DNA from: Chlorops oryzae
Taxonomy: Eukaryota > Arthropoda > Insecta > Diptera > Chloropidae
Length of the DNA: 64,000 bases
Assembly: GCA_020466095.1 (NCBI GenBank)
Contig: CM035806.1
Span: 62,399,639-62,463,638 of the forward strand
Direction of reading: 5' to 3'
In this document: piece after piece, positions 31,562 to 43,029 of the stretch
How positions within the stretch are numbered: the first letter of the stretch is position 1
How the letters are laid out: each line of letters begins with the position of its first letter
The notes under the pieces: generated by a model
Seen by the model: only the letters and a program-made list of their open reading frames with translations
Database searches by the model: none
What the model was told of the DNA's origin: nothing
Position numbers and translations under genes: made by a program

Positions 31562-33596
31562 TTAAGCAAGCTCGATATTTTTGGTGTTTAGTTTCACCAT
31601 CATAATGGCTGCTAAATTGGCATCAGAAAGGTTATGCCTCAAATCAGTTAATACCAGCTTCAATGCTGAAAACGACCTCTCTACGCTTACTTGTGTTGCT
31701 GGTACCGTATGCACAATCAAAGCCAACTTTCTGAGCCACGGGAGGGAATACTTTTTGCTCTGCCAGTACTCAAGCAAGTCAGCATCAACATCGTACTGCT
31801 TCTCTTTATAGTTGTCGATTTCGTAGAAGGCTTTAACTGCATCTTCGTTGCTATCTTGCTCTTCGTCATCGTCGGAAGCATTTTGCGAAAGCAACATTTC
31901 CCGGATTCCAACTCTCAACAAGGATGAAGTGCTTTGATTTGTTCCCTCATCAATTGCGAAGGGATTTTCCTCAGAGCGTTGGGATGTTGACGGCTGCTCT
32001 TCATCAACGACAAGTGAATTGCTCTTCATTAACGAGTGGTGAAATGAAAGTATAAAACTTATATATGTAAAATTTACTGGGTACGTGTGTAGTTAGTCAC
32101 CTTTTGCACACGCAAAATTTGGGAAACAATATCCTTCAGGTGTTTTCTTGCGGCTATTTTTTTTTTTCAATGCTAAGCAAACGCCTAAATCTAGGATCAA
32201 GATATAAGGCGGCATACATAGTTTCATTTTCAAGCAGTCCAATTTGTCTTGATTCAATAAGAGTCAACACTTTCCTACTGTTTTCACTATTGATGCTTTT
32301 AAGCAGGAAAGATAATTCTAACCAAAACTTGTAAAAATCACCTAATAGTAACTGGCAATTTTGCAGTTTTAAGGTCAGCGTATGTACGGGCGCTAGAACG
32401 GAAACAATGCTTGTAATTGCCCCCCAATCTTGAACACTTAGATTTTGCGTGTGCACATTATCCGAAATGAAATCTCGCAACTCCAACAGTCTTCTGAGCA
32501 TATTGAAGGATGAACTCCAGCGTGTTATCACATCAATTATGGGCTTCGGCAATTTTAAATGCTGCATTTCATAACTAAATATTAACACAAATAAGTAATT
32601 TTCCAGGCTTCATTTTGACATTTGTGGTTGCTTACCGGTATCCTACGGTTTTTAATGTCTTTACTATTTCACGAGCTTTGCATAGTAAATTTGGGAAGTC
32701 ATTTAAGAAATCCTTCACAGCAAGTTGCAGCGTATGAGCAGCACACTTAAATGAAACAACACCCATTCCTTGGCAAAAGGCGTCACCGATTTTTTTGGGA
32801 ATTCTCTCATCGGGTTCACCGTCCTCCAAAAACTCCTCCTCTTCCTACAACTCGTGCTCCTCTGTCTCCTCCTCTTCCTCCTCATCTTCTACGCCGACGT
32901 TTGCAGCAGACAAAAGCTCTACTGCTTTAACCATATTCCAGCCGTTATCTGTTGTTACAGAATATAATTGTTGGAGTGAGATGTTGTAGCCACCAAGCAC
33001 ATTTTTAACTTCCTCCTTCAGATTTTCGGCTGGATGCCTCCGTTTTATTTCGATCATCACCAGAGTGTAAACAACAATTTTATTATTTTTTATAATTTGC
33101 ACGTTTACGCCGAGAACGGAATGATCATTTCGAGTGGCTGTGTCCATTTTCAGGGAAAAAACTTTCCCGGCTAGGTTTTTAGCAATTTCAGCTTTTACCC
33201 AATTGCATTTTTCCCGAATCGATTCCATGGCATTTCTGGATGACATTTTTGGCATTTTAGGGCCATCAAACAGCTGGTTGGTCAGTGCCTGAAACGATGG
33301 AGAGTCGAATACTGACAAAGGCTGCGAATCTGCAGTCACCATTCCTATACATGCATCGATAACATCCTTTTTAGAATATTGCACTGTAAATTTTTTTTTT
33401 TTTTCATTTTCGTCCGAATTTTGGTCGCATCGCATTTTTTTTCGTAGTCACGCATAATTTCCCGATGTTTGGTTTGAATGTGGCGCTTCAAATTGGTGAC
33501 GTTGTTGTTAACAACGTCGCCAAACGTCTTGCACTTCGCATCTGACCCGTTTTCGGATAAAAAATCGCGAATTAAAACATTACGTTTACGACCCAT
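31562..33596 (-). pseudogene. hAT transposase, BED finger to dimerisation domain
   Basis: Start ATG 33596 (MGRKRNVLIRDFLSENGSD) opens a BED-type finger (CKTFGDVV...LKRHIQTKH). The core has FSLKMDTATRNDHSVLGV, VTTDNGWNMVKAVELL, CAAHTLQLAVKDFL, and after a short intron (about 32565-32640) ITRWSSSFNMLRRLLELR and AALYLDPRFRR. The last exon (31562-32029) holds the hAT C-terminal domain (VPATQVSVERSFSALKLVLT). Breaks: an 8-base T run at 33435-33442 shifts the frame, TAG at 32845-32847 interrupts the acidic linker, and an 11-base T run at 32157-32167 shifts it again. Function would be cut-and-paste transposition; this copy is inactive as read. Confidence 0.88.
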
Positions 33597-33602
33597 TTCA
33601 AT

Positions 33603-33772
33603 AGGGGTATTCACAAAGGAGTCGGAAAATAGTAAAGTTGGAAAATCGGAAAATTTTATCTGCTTAAAAAGTTGTGCAAGATACAAAAAAAGTTTAAAAA
33701 TTTTTTAAGAAGTCGCAATTTTTCGATTTTCCGACTTTCCAACGTTTTTAACACGCCTTTGTGAATACCCCT
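33603..33772. mobile_element. 170-bp MITE upstream of the hAT transposase
   Basis: TIR AGGGGTATTCACAAAGG...CCTTTGTGAATACCCCT, flanked by AAT on both sides (33600-33602, 33773-33775). It sits six bases 5' of the transposase start codon. Class unknown; a 3-bp A/T target would suit a Harbinger MITE. Confidence 0.75.
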
Positions 33773-33775
33773 AAT

Positions 33776-34649
33776 GATTTTTTAATGACACAAAAATTCT
33801 GCTCGATTTGAAAGCTTCTTTACACTTGGAACTTTCGTATAAAAGTAAACGATTAGAATCTAACAACTAAAACAATTATAATACTCCTTTACTAAAATTC
33901 TACCTGATTCGACATACCATATATATTACCGCTTATTAATCAATATTTTAAAGAAAACAATACAAATTTTGTAGGTACCCCACAGTAATATGAACTGACC
34001 CAAGTGTACTAGTCCCTCATATTACAATTTCTAATACGAACTGCGATAATACAACCGGTAGGATCTGTACCGGTGGCCAGCTGCCATAATACAATTGACC
34101 AGCTCATTTCTGCAGGGTACATTACGAAAATTGCCGATAATCGATAGAAGCAAAAATAGAAGAAAGAAACCGTTTTATTTCTTACCTTCTGAAACGTGTA
34201 AGATCAACTGACTAGGGCGGTAGATTGTGCGTATGCATATATCACACATCCGTACAAAATCCGCATCTGCATATCATTCATCCGCATGCATATGCACACA
34301 TTTATATTTTGCGGATATAGCTAAATTAAGGAGTATGCTAACAAAATTAAGGAAGTAACAACATTCGGCTAAAAATATCGTAATTTGTAAAGTTTTCAAA
34401 AAGTCTTGCAAAAGTGATTCAATAACTGCTTAAAAAAGCTTCTTCCTATATATTAAGCTGGAACTATGTGGTTTTTTTTGTATTATTAAATAAAACGTAA
34501 TCTAACACCTAAAAGAAATAAGTATATGAAAAAGTGATCGTTATAAAAATATCCTTATCCTCATCCGCAATTTCCAAAACCTACAGCCCTACAAATTATT
34601 GAAAAAAATTTTCACAATAATAAATTACTTATTTTTCTATTCTAAACAA
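33776..34649. other. 5' non-coding part of the hAT
   Basis: No ORF. Around 34220-34320 ATGCATATG-like words repeat loosely. It probably contains the hAT promoter, with no recognisable TATA box in the right place. Confidence 0.4.
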
Positions 34650-34735
34650 GCAAGGGTGTTAAAGTCTGGCGAGCCTGACAATAGAATACCCGACACAGAC
34701 ACACATGTTCGAATAATTTTTAATACAGTCGAACT

Positions 34736-35371
34736 TCCTTATAATGAAGTCGCACGGGACCAGAAAATCACTTCATTATATAGAAACTTCATTTTACAGA
34801 AACTTTAATATATTTCACTTTTATTTAAAATAACCAGATATTTTTGTTTGGACTACATTTTTCCATTTTTCGTCCTCGACAAAACCTTCAATTACAGAAA
34901 GGGATTCAAGTACATTAGTCGGTATGTTACTTTTCATCTCCACATATGTCCGAAGTACGTCAATTGATGAGCTAACCTGTCCTACTGTAGGTAACACCTT
35001 TGCGTCATTTTCGCTTCGTTGACTATCCGCGAGTGACTGCTGCCTAAACTTGTTTTCTTCTGTTTTTTGTTACATATTGCGAAATTATTGGGAGTCCCCT
35101 TTTTATGTTATACTTTTTTCTTGGTAAACAGTGTTGAACATACATAACCGAAAACTGTTGCAAAAATTCATTATATGGAGACAAAAATACATGGGAGTTT
35201 CATTTTCAGATGGAAATTTTTTTCATTGTACGGAAAAATTCACTGTATGGAAATTCATTATAAGGAGATCAAAAAACACTGAAAATGGAACGAAAAAGCT
35301 GTGCGTTTGAAATTATTTCATAGTAGGGAGAACTTCATTGTATAGACGTTCACTATACGGAAGTTCGACTG
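34736..35371. mobile_element. pogo/Tigger-type deletion derivative
   Basis: TIR CAGTCGAACTTCC...GGAAGTTCGACTG with a TA duplication (34734-34735, 35372-35373). The other hAT arm supplies the empty site (TTAATATCAAGAGG against TTAATA-insert-TATCAAGAG), which proves the borders. Most of the transposase is deleted. Confidence 0.9.
34821..35069 (-). pseudogene. pogo-type transposase, C-terminal remnant
   Basis: About 80 codons without ATG, open from a TAA at 35070. They read QVSSSIDVLRTYVEMKSNIP, then a hydrophobic/acidic helix, and end QTKISGYFK before TAA at 34821. Ending in Q-x-K-I-x-x-Y/F-F is typical of Tigger/jerky/CENP-B-like transposases. It is the only coding part left. Confidence 0.6.
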
Positions 35372-36813
35372 TATCAAGAGTGTTTAAGACCATAAGGGGC
35401 CCCATATACCGACTTTTGATAGATTTCGTTATGAAAATTGCCCCTTTTCCACGCCCACTTTTCCATTTTTTTGCAATTCTAATCGGAGGCTTAATATACG
35501 CTCAAATTCTAAGTTTCATTGAAATATTTCGAAAAAGTCCGATTTTGAGGCAGTTTTGGGATTTTTGTGACAGACCCTAGTACTGAAGGTACCCTTAATA
35601 ATGGACCTATCAAAAAAATTTTTGGAGAGCAGGTTTATGGCTACAAAGGAAGCATAAGTGCCAAATTCCCATTTGAATTTCGGGTGTAGGGGACAATTTT
35701 CGAAAAACGCCCTTCTGTCACGCCCACTTTTCCAATTTTTGGAAATCATATTACGTGCCTTTAAAAATGTTCAAATATCAATTTTCATCAAAATATCTGG
35801 AAAAACTTCGATTTTAGAGCAGTTTTTGTTGTTTTCGTAACAGACCCTGGTACTGGAGGTACCCCTAAAAATGGTCCGATGGGGTCCATTCTCTAATTTG
35901 TTTTTATTTATGTGCCTGTGAGTACGCATACCAAATTTCGTCAAGATAGCTCAACCTCTTCGATAAGAAAACTGTATACAGACAGATCATTTCTATATAT
36001 ATTTTGTATGGTCAATCTCGACTGGTTTTTAGTGTTACACACAACCGCACAAACACAATATCTACGCTCGATACAGAGTGTCTCGGGTATAAAAAAAAAT
36101 TTACTCACTGTGCTAAATAAAGTCAACTCAAATATCTATGGTTTAATGGATTTTAAAAGCTTCCCCTACGTTGGTGGGGAAAGGGGGTCCACCTTAAGGG
36201 GGGGAGGGGCGTTTCTGAGTGGTTTTGAGCAAAGTAAAGGGTCGTGGGTGACTTCTGGCCACAAATTCGGGTAAAGCATACCAAAAAATATACTGCAGGT
36301 TACTGCTGTTCTCGAGTATCAAGTGAATATGAATTTTGGATTAATAGATCTTAAAAATGCCTTTAAAAGGGGCGGGCCACGCCTATTTTTGATAAATTCT
36401 AAAAGAGGAAGTAATAAAGTATACTATTGCATCAAAAGTTTTCCAAACTGACGTATTGCTTAGTCAAAAAAAGGCCAGGCTTTTTATTCAGGCTGGAAAA
36501 AATAAAAAGCCCAGAATAACGATTATTCAGGCTGGAAAAAATAAAAAGCCCAGAATAACGATTATTCAGGCTGCAAAAAATAAAAAGCCTAGAATAACCA
36601 TTATTCAGGCTGAATATAATAAACGGCAAAAAATAACGGTTAGTTTTTGACTTAAAAATAAAAATCAAAGATTTAAAAATTATGTCTTGAAATTGAAGTC
36701 AAGGAGGTGACAATCAAAACTGAGTCATCAATATGTTTGTGCGTCAAGTCGTTGTATTTGCTTTTTTTTGTTTAAAGTTTCGCAAATAACTATTTTCGGT
36801 CCCTGGTGGGCAT

Positions 36814-37917
36814 CCTTACGGGCTTTCATAATTCAGGAGCACTAATTATAAATAATTTCGAATCGAATCGAATGCATTTCATTCCGATGGCGCAGAATCA
36901 GCCATTTTGTTGGCAAAAGCATCTTATCACGTTTTATGAGAGTCTTGATAGATTTGGCCTCCGCCCGCCGTGTTAACCGCATGCAATCGAAGGTAACAGA
37001 ATATTTTCGTATATTTTTGGTCTGCAGGATGAAAAAAGAAAATAAATCGATTCACTGACAAGGATGGATGCATAAGAAGAAGAAAAAGTACAAGCGCAAG
37101 CAGAAGCAGAAGCTTTGAACACGCTCGGAGCAAGTCACTCGCAGGATTAAATTTCATCTTAAAACCCATTCGAGATATAAAGCGGAATAATAAAGGAAGC
37201 AGGAGCCGTAGCGGATCCTACCTCAACGAGTAGGTACTAGCAATTCGGAAGTGCCATGAATTTTAAATGGATTCCTATAACCAATAGAAAGCAATATCGA
37301 TGCGAAAGAGAAAAAGGAAACAAAAAAATACAAAATGCCAGTCGACAAGACAAAATGACCGACAAACAAACAATCAACGCTTGATGTTGCGGATGAACGG
37401 CTAACTGTGTTCTTGGCTTCGAAAATAGAAAATTCGATGGGTGCCATTCAGTCAGTTACGTATGCAGTGAGGCCATTAATTCCACTTCTTTTTCTGCTTT
37501 TGTTGTTTTGCTTCCGAATCGAAATGGCATACAAAAACAGGCAAGCATGGACATTTTTCCTGAACACGTCAGCAGCAGCTGAAGGCTGAGGAGCCTCAAA
37601 AGTCCGACGAGAGAATGCGAATGCAGGTGAATTTAATCACTTTAGGACTTAAGTAGGTCCGAAAGATTTAGAGCCAGTATTTGTTTTATCGACAACTCCC
37701 AAGCGGACGGCATTGTTCTTGACATATGTATACAGATGTATGTCTATTGGTGTCTGGTGGCTTTCAAAGTCCGTGTCACTGCAAAACGATGTCCGCAAAA
37801 GGCTGCAAATTGAATTCAATTTCGATTTGTCGAAATCAAATGAGAAAATTAAAAAAAAAAAATCATTCTCTGAGCTGGTTTTGTATGCATATTGATCACA
37901 TTATCGTGAAAGTAACT
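36814..37917. other. unique DNA between two MITE copies
   Basis: Richer in sequence complexity than its surroundings and without repeats that I recognise. Only short frames occur (one at 37407-37589 has a hydrophobic stretch). It may be genuine host non-coding DNA, continuous with 28905-29391 before the hAT entered. Confidence 0.4.
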
Positions 37918-38290
37918 ACACGGAGAGAAATAAGTGCCCAAATTATCATTTGGAACCAATTATATATGCGATTGGAGCCTTGTCCCTATTGCTTTATTAA
38001 TTGGAGCCAATATTAATTTAATAAATATAATTGTGTCTAATTACTTATATAATTACATCAAAATTTATCATGTATGTAATTGCATTCTGAACACATATGT
38101 TATTTCATCTGATTACTTATACAATTGAAAGCATTGGCGTAATTATATATGTGATTGTATTTATTTTTCAGCTTGTTCGAATATTTCTCAAATGGTTTAT
38201 AATTTCGATCGTATATAAGTGATTGAATTTTCGAAATCCTTAGGCCCTCCAAGGGGCTGGTGGAACACGAATATGACGTGGTGATATATA

Positions 38291-39578
38291 TTAGGTGTAG
38301 TAAAAAGAAATCCATTATTTTTGCATTAAATTGAGGGCTTTATTTAAGATAGTTAGAATGACCCGATTTAGGTCAAATATGCGCCGTTTTGTTCGATAAC
38401 TTGTTGCCATTTTAAAGGTAATTTCATTATGCCTCTCTCATAGAAGCCCTCGTTCCTATTAGCAAAAAATTGAGACAGTCGAATTTCAGAAGCCTCTCTT
38501 GAAGCGAATGTTTCACCAGCAAAATTGTTCGCCATGGACAGGAACAGATGGTAATCACCTGGTGCCAGGTCCGGACTATAAGGTGGATGCAGAAGAACCT
38601 CCCAACCAAACTCCCGGAGCTTCTGGCGAGTCACTATCGATGTGTGTGGCCTGGTGTAGTCCTGATGGAACACAATTCCTCTCCTATTGGCCAAAGCTGG
38701 CCGCTTATGAGCGATTGCTTCCTTCAGACGGTCCAATTGTTGACATTAGAGTTCCGAGTTAAGAGTTTTGCCATATGGGAGCAGCTCATAGTAGATAATT
38801 CCCTGCCAATCCCACCAAACACACAGCAAAACCTTCCTGGCCGTCAATCCTGGCTTGGCCACCGTTTCCGCCGGTTCACCGTGTTTCGACCACGACCGTT
38901 TTCGCTTGACGTTGTCGTAAGTGACCCACTTTTCATCACCAGTCACCAACCGCTTCAGAAATGGGTCGATTTTGTTGCGGTTCAGCAGCGATTCGCAGAT
39001 GGAAATTCGGTCTATGAGGTTTTTTTGCGTTAACTCGTGTGGCACCCATACATCGAGCTTCTTTGTGTATCCAGCCTTATTCAAATGGTTCCAAACGGTT
39101 TTTTGTGCAATCTTTAGCTCTTTTGCAATCGAAACATTGCTAACATGACGGTCGGACTCGATAATTTCCATGATTTTATCGACATTTTCGACAATTGGCC
39201 TTCCAGTGCGTGGTGCATCCTTGACATCGAAGTTACCGGAACGGAATCGACGAAACCAAAATTGCGCATGATTGGCTGTTACAGTATCAGGTCCATAAAC
39301 GCTATTCACATTTTCAGCCGCCTGGCTTGCGTTTTCTCCCTTATCGAAGAAAAACTGTAAAATGTAGCGAATTTTCTCTTTGCTGATGTCCATATTTGAC
39401 AAGCTCTCAAACAAAACTGAATCAATCAATCAAAAAAGTGTCAAAAAAGCTTTTTTAGTAGAAACTGTCATCTTTCTAATGCCCCCTAGCGGAACACGAT
39501 CGGACTTATACAACGCGAGATGCAGATAAATAACGCCATCTATTGGAAAAATAATGGATTTCTTTTTACTACACCTAA
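38291..39578 (-). mobile_element. mariner, complete (1288 bp)
   Basis: Near-perfect TIRs TTAGGTGTAGTAAAAAGAAA at both ends, TA duplication at 38289-38290 and 39579-39580, and a standard mariner length. One transposase gene on the minus strand. Confidence 0.95.
38368..39429 (-). pseudogene. mariner transposase (mauritiana-type) with one stop
   Basis: The N-terminal paired helix-turn-helix region (IRYILQFFFDKGENASQAAE, later VSNVSIAKELKIAQKTVWNH) is followed by WVPHELTQKN, the first catalytic D in VTGDEKWVTYD, the second in VFHQDYTRPHTS, and the third in YSPDLAPGDYHLF, the D,D34D spacing of mariner. The only break is TAA at 38746-38748, after NSEL and before CQQLDRL, where mariners have Tyr. 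Both halves are otherwise full length, giving about 353 codons. Confidence 0.95.
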
Positions 39579-39996
39579 TATTTCGCCCAATCGTGCAGAT
39601 TGCCACTTTCTATATTATTACATAGAATATATTTTAAAATGCAGGGGATTACAAATTTAAGTAGACGCAATAATGTACAAATGCATTGCATTTGTTTGTA
39701 TGTATGTTCATAATCCGATTCAATTACATACATCATTGCAGGCGATTAGACGGAATTATTTTTTAATAATTTGATACAATTACATATATAATTGGAAGTA
39801 ATGAAAAATATAATTGGACGTAATTGTGAATATATAATTACATCATGCCCAATTATATATGTAATGCCTGCAAAATATAATTGAGTATGTGATATTTTTT
39901 CTCTGCGTGTATGAAAACTATGCAATTTGGCGCTGAGACTGTAGAAGGAATTCGTTGTTTAAATACGACTTCGTAGTTTTTAAATTCGTTTTAGAT

Positions 39997-40594
39997 ACAC
40001 TGAGCGAACTTAACCATGATTTTTTTAAAAGGGCACATTGTTATTCACAGTCCTTTTGATTTTCGAGCAGAACAAAAATTTCAAAAGAAAAATGGTTGAG
40101 TCAACAACATTTTTGGTTGAATTGAAAGGAAATATGTTTAATTACATTTCTTTTCGTTCGGTATAATTCTCATTTGTTTTATAAAATAAGACATATAAGA
40201 TATGTATTCATCTTAGAACTTTTTAAGCATTGCGAAAGCAGTCACCAAAACGGAGTGACGAAATCGGATGAAGTCCATCCGATAGCTATTTTTTGGGTCA
40301 CGTTAATAATTTTTTTTGACATATCTTCTTGTATAGGTTTTTTTTTTTGAATATTTTTAAAAAATATCTTGTCATTTCAACTATGGCCGTGGTTGGTTCA
40401 ACAATTTAAATTTAAATCCAATTTTTGAAAATTATCATTTCAATTCAACCTGAAATATGGTTGATTCAAAAGGAAAATTTTTTATTTTTTCAACAAGAAA
40501 AATTGTTAAAATTAAAAATATTCCTTGTTGAAGCCGTTTTGTATGTTTTTCCTTTTGATTTAACCAGTTTTCTGGTTGATTTTTTTTTCTGTGT
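39997..40594. repeat. MITE-like element with TGGTTGA words
   Basis: Ends ACACTGAGCG...TTTTTCTGTGT are weakly inverse. Inside, TGGTTGATTCAA-like words and their complement recur seven or eight times (for example near 40090, 40115, 40390, 40450, 40570). No ORF. No clear target duplication, so the borders are tentative. Confidence 0.45.
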
Positions 40595-41379
40595 AGAGAT
40601 CGTTTTGTAGCCAAGCAATTTAAACTTTACGCGCATATTACGGAAATCAGTATCGTCAAAAACTGACGACTGGCGAAATTTTCATAATTCGTTACTACAA
40701 AACTTTTATTTCATTAAAACAGATCAAAAGCATACATACTCAGTCCTTGCAAATTGGAAGTAGAAACCCAGGGCAAAACATTCTCGGCATGACTTTCGGA
40801 ACATTCAAAGTTTTTGCCGATTTTAATAGTGAGTTTCGTAGCATGCCCTTTAGACGATCTTGCAGTTGACTTCTGTGACATCCCCGTAAAAGTCTCCAGA
40901 GCTCTTACTCACCATGTAACATAACTTATCGGAAGCAGAAGGATTCAACTCAGAATTGTTTAAAATGCATACCCAAAATCGGGTGATTGTTTTTGCTTGG
41001 CTACAAAAATAATTTGAGCAAATCCATCAAACTCCGGTCATATGGAATAAACTCTTCCTATTCGAGTTTACATATTCAAGTCATTTCGATTTGTTACTGC
41101 CAAATGCCGCAACAGAAAGTCGAAAGCACGACATGTTTTCCAAGTCAAAGCATATTTGAATCTCATCGAAAAGTAGCTACAGAAGGAAGGTAGCGATTAG
41201 GGTGATGACTTTTAAGGTTTTTTTTTTCACAAAAACAATTTCCTGTATCATATTTCGAAGAACTTTTATTAAAGTTTCCATAAAACACAACTTTTAAGGT
41301 TCTTTGATAAAAAAATGTCACGCACAGTCATTTGAAAAATTTTATTTTTTGATTTTTTTCCCCAACTTTTGCAGCTAAT
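40595..41379. other. unique-looking DNA, nothing recognised
   Basis: No ORF above 70 codons, TIR or tandem repeat seen. Confidence 0.35.
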
Positions 41380-41835
41380 GTCAGCAGAGTCGCTCCTAGA
41401 GGAGCAAAATGTAAGGCCAACCCCCAACAATTTCTTCGAACAAATCTGCCCGCTATCTCCATTCTTCAAGGGGGCTCCCATACAAAAGTAATTTTTTTAT
41501 GAATACCCTCCTCCCGTCCTAACTAGCCACAGAGTGCCCATCGAGGGATCAAATGTATGGCCGACCCCCAATACTTTTTCAGTTCCAACAATTTTCTAGA
41601 AGATACCTAGCCTCCATCTTCAATATTTAAGGTGGTCCCCATACAATTTTTTAGTTTTTAAATTAATTTTTATCAATTATGAAGACAAAATCAGCAAAAA
41701 TGTTCACAATTACTGAGTCGCTCGTAGAGGGGTGAAATGTAAGACCAACCCCCATTAATTTTCCCCAACATATTTCTCAAACGCATATGTCCCCTATCTT
41801 CTTCCGCTTAGGTGGTCCCAGTATGTTTCTTTGAC
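41380..41835. repeat. three diverged tandem units of ~150 bp
   Basis: Each unit runs GAGTCGCTC-TAGAGG-G-AAATGTA-G-CCAACCCCC, then a Pro-codon-like C-rich stretch, then GGTGGTCCCATAC (units near 41380-41495, 41525-41665, 41705-41835). Identity is roughly 60-70 percent by eye. Confidence 0.6.
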
Positions 41836-42714
41836 TTTGGCGAACTCCGTTTTAATAAGTTCTACTTTAAGTTCTCTATTTATTCGTTCATTTGAAATAA
41901 ACCAAGGAGCATCGGTTATAGACCTAAGATTTTGGACTGTGCTCTTTGCAGGATACACTCAGAGAAAAAATCCCGTAAAATTAATGCGAATCCCATAGTT
42001 CCAATGTTTTCTTACGATTAAAATTAGTCAATGTGACTTGGCCCATAACCGCAATAGTTTTGAAATAGTTATTATAATACACTCAAAAAAGTTTCTCAAG
42101 AATTTTACATTGTTGAGACAATGTTTTTGAAAAAAATTGTTGCATAAGAAATAATTTTTAAACCAACAATTTCTGTGGTCATAAGCAATATTTTTTTTTT
42201 TTTTTGGTTTAAGAACTTTAGGTTCTTTATTTAAAAACGTAAATTCTTGTACCAATAATTAATTTCTAATCGTCAAGAATTATTTTGTTGAAAACCGTGG
42301 TAAGGTATGTGATACTTGAACTAACACTTTAATGTTGACACATTTTTCGTCAAATGTCAACACTTTCAAGTAAGAATAAGTTGTTGAGAAGTGTCACGTA
42401 CTTACAATAGAGATAGACAATAATCGATTTTTGCGACCATCGATGGTTTCGATGTTTTTAAATCAAGAATCGATACTGCTGATGTTTTGATACAGAATTA
42501 CAAACATGACAAATTTAATTCATATGAGATCCAGCAGAATTTCTGTATTTACTTTTCTTGTAACTTACATATATATCACTTGAAAATTTAAAGGTCAAAT
42601 ACTTGGAATTTGATGTCTATCAAAATAGCACTATCACTTTGAAATTTGAAATTCAAAACTAGCTTATAATTTGTTGCTGATTTGTTGTGGAAAAAAAAAT
42701 TTGTAGCTCTTCGA
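41836..42714. other. AT-rich repeat-like DNA
   Basis: ACACTCAGAGAAAAAA at 41957 looks like the end of another MITE of the ACAC-ended type. TTGTTGA/TCAACAA words recur from 42085 to 42400. 42415-42490 (TCGAT-rich) recurs at 63845-63905. Confidence 0.4.
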
Positions 42715-43029
42715 TTTTTAAAAATAACCCCTGGTTATGCTAACTTGACAGTAAAGTTAGCACCACCACCCTCAAAATAGCATTAAATGGGCGTGGAACT
42801 GAAAAATTAGTCGCCCAGAATTTGTTGCTATTTTGTTGCTCCACCATAGTGCAAAAAAAGGGAATATTTGCGCCCCTATTTCAATTAGAACCCACCCTCA
42901 AATCCGACTTAGCTATTCCCCGCATTACCACATAGTAAAGGACTATGAAAAAATTTTGTTTTATGTTCGCATATGTATTTTTTATTTTTATATTTTAATT
43001 TTTATTTTCTTAACTTTCTACTTTGTGCT

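Larger units (their letters stand above)
34650..36645 (-). repeat. right inverted arm of the 7.4 kb hAT
   Basis: Partner of 29480-30800, lengthened by the 636-bp pogo derivative and one more 48-bp unit (three copies, 36490-36612, period 16 codons in one frame). Confidence 0.85.
29400..36805 (-). mobile_element. hAT transposon, 7.4 kb with nested insertions
   Basis: TIR CAGGGACCG...CGGTCCCTG and a perfect 8-bp duplication GTGGGCAT (29392-29399, 36806-36813). After 80-180 bp of unmatched DNA, long inverted arms follow (about 29480-30800 against 34650-36645). The core holds a minus-strand hAT transposase. Nested inside are a LINE 3' end (30802-31560) carrying a MITE, a second MITE (33603-33772) and a pogo derivative (34736-35371). 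Confidence 0.92.
37918..39910. mobile_element. ATAATTG-rich MITE, copy 2, holding a mariner
   Basis: Ends ACACGGAGAGAAA...TTTCTCTGCGTGT. Without the mariner it is about 0.7 kb of TATAATTG / AATTACATA variants. The mariner sits at a TA near the centre; copy 1 at 28905 shows that site empty. Confidence 0.8.

Noticed and set aside
36490..36612. Regularly spaced repeats, considered as CRISPR
   Set aside because: Contiguous 48-bp tandem units without spacers, in a eukaryotic transposon arm.
36456..36650. Repetitive peptide KNKKPRITIIQA (period 16)
   Set aside because: Direct translation of the 48-bp DNA repeat in a hAT arm; the minus strand gives an equally regular peptide.
37407..37589. 60-codon ORF with hydrophobic stretch (possible signal peptide)
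   Set aside because: Too short, no homologous feature, and stops arise immediately in neighbouring frames; kept only as part of unique DNA.
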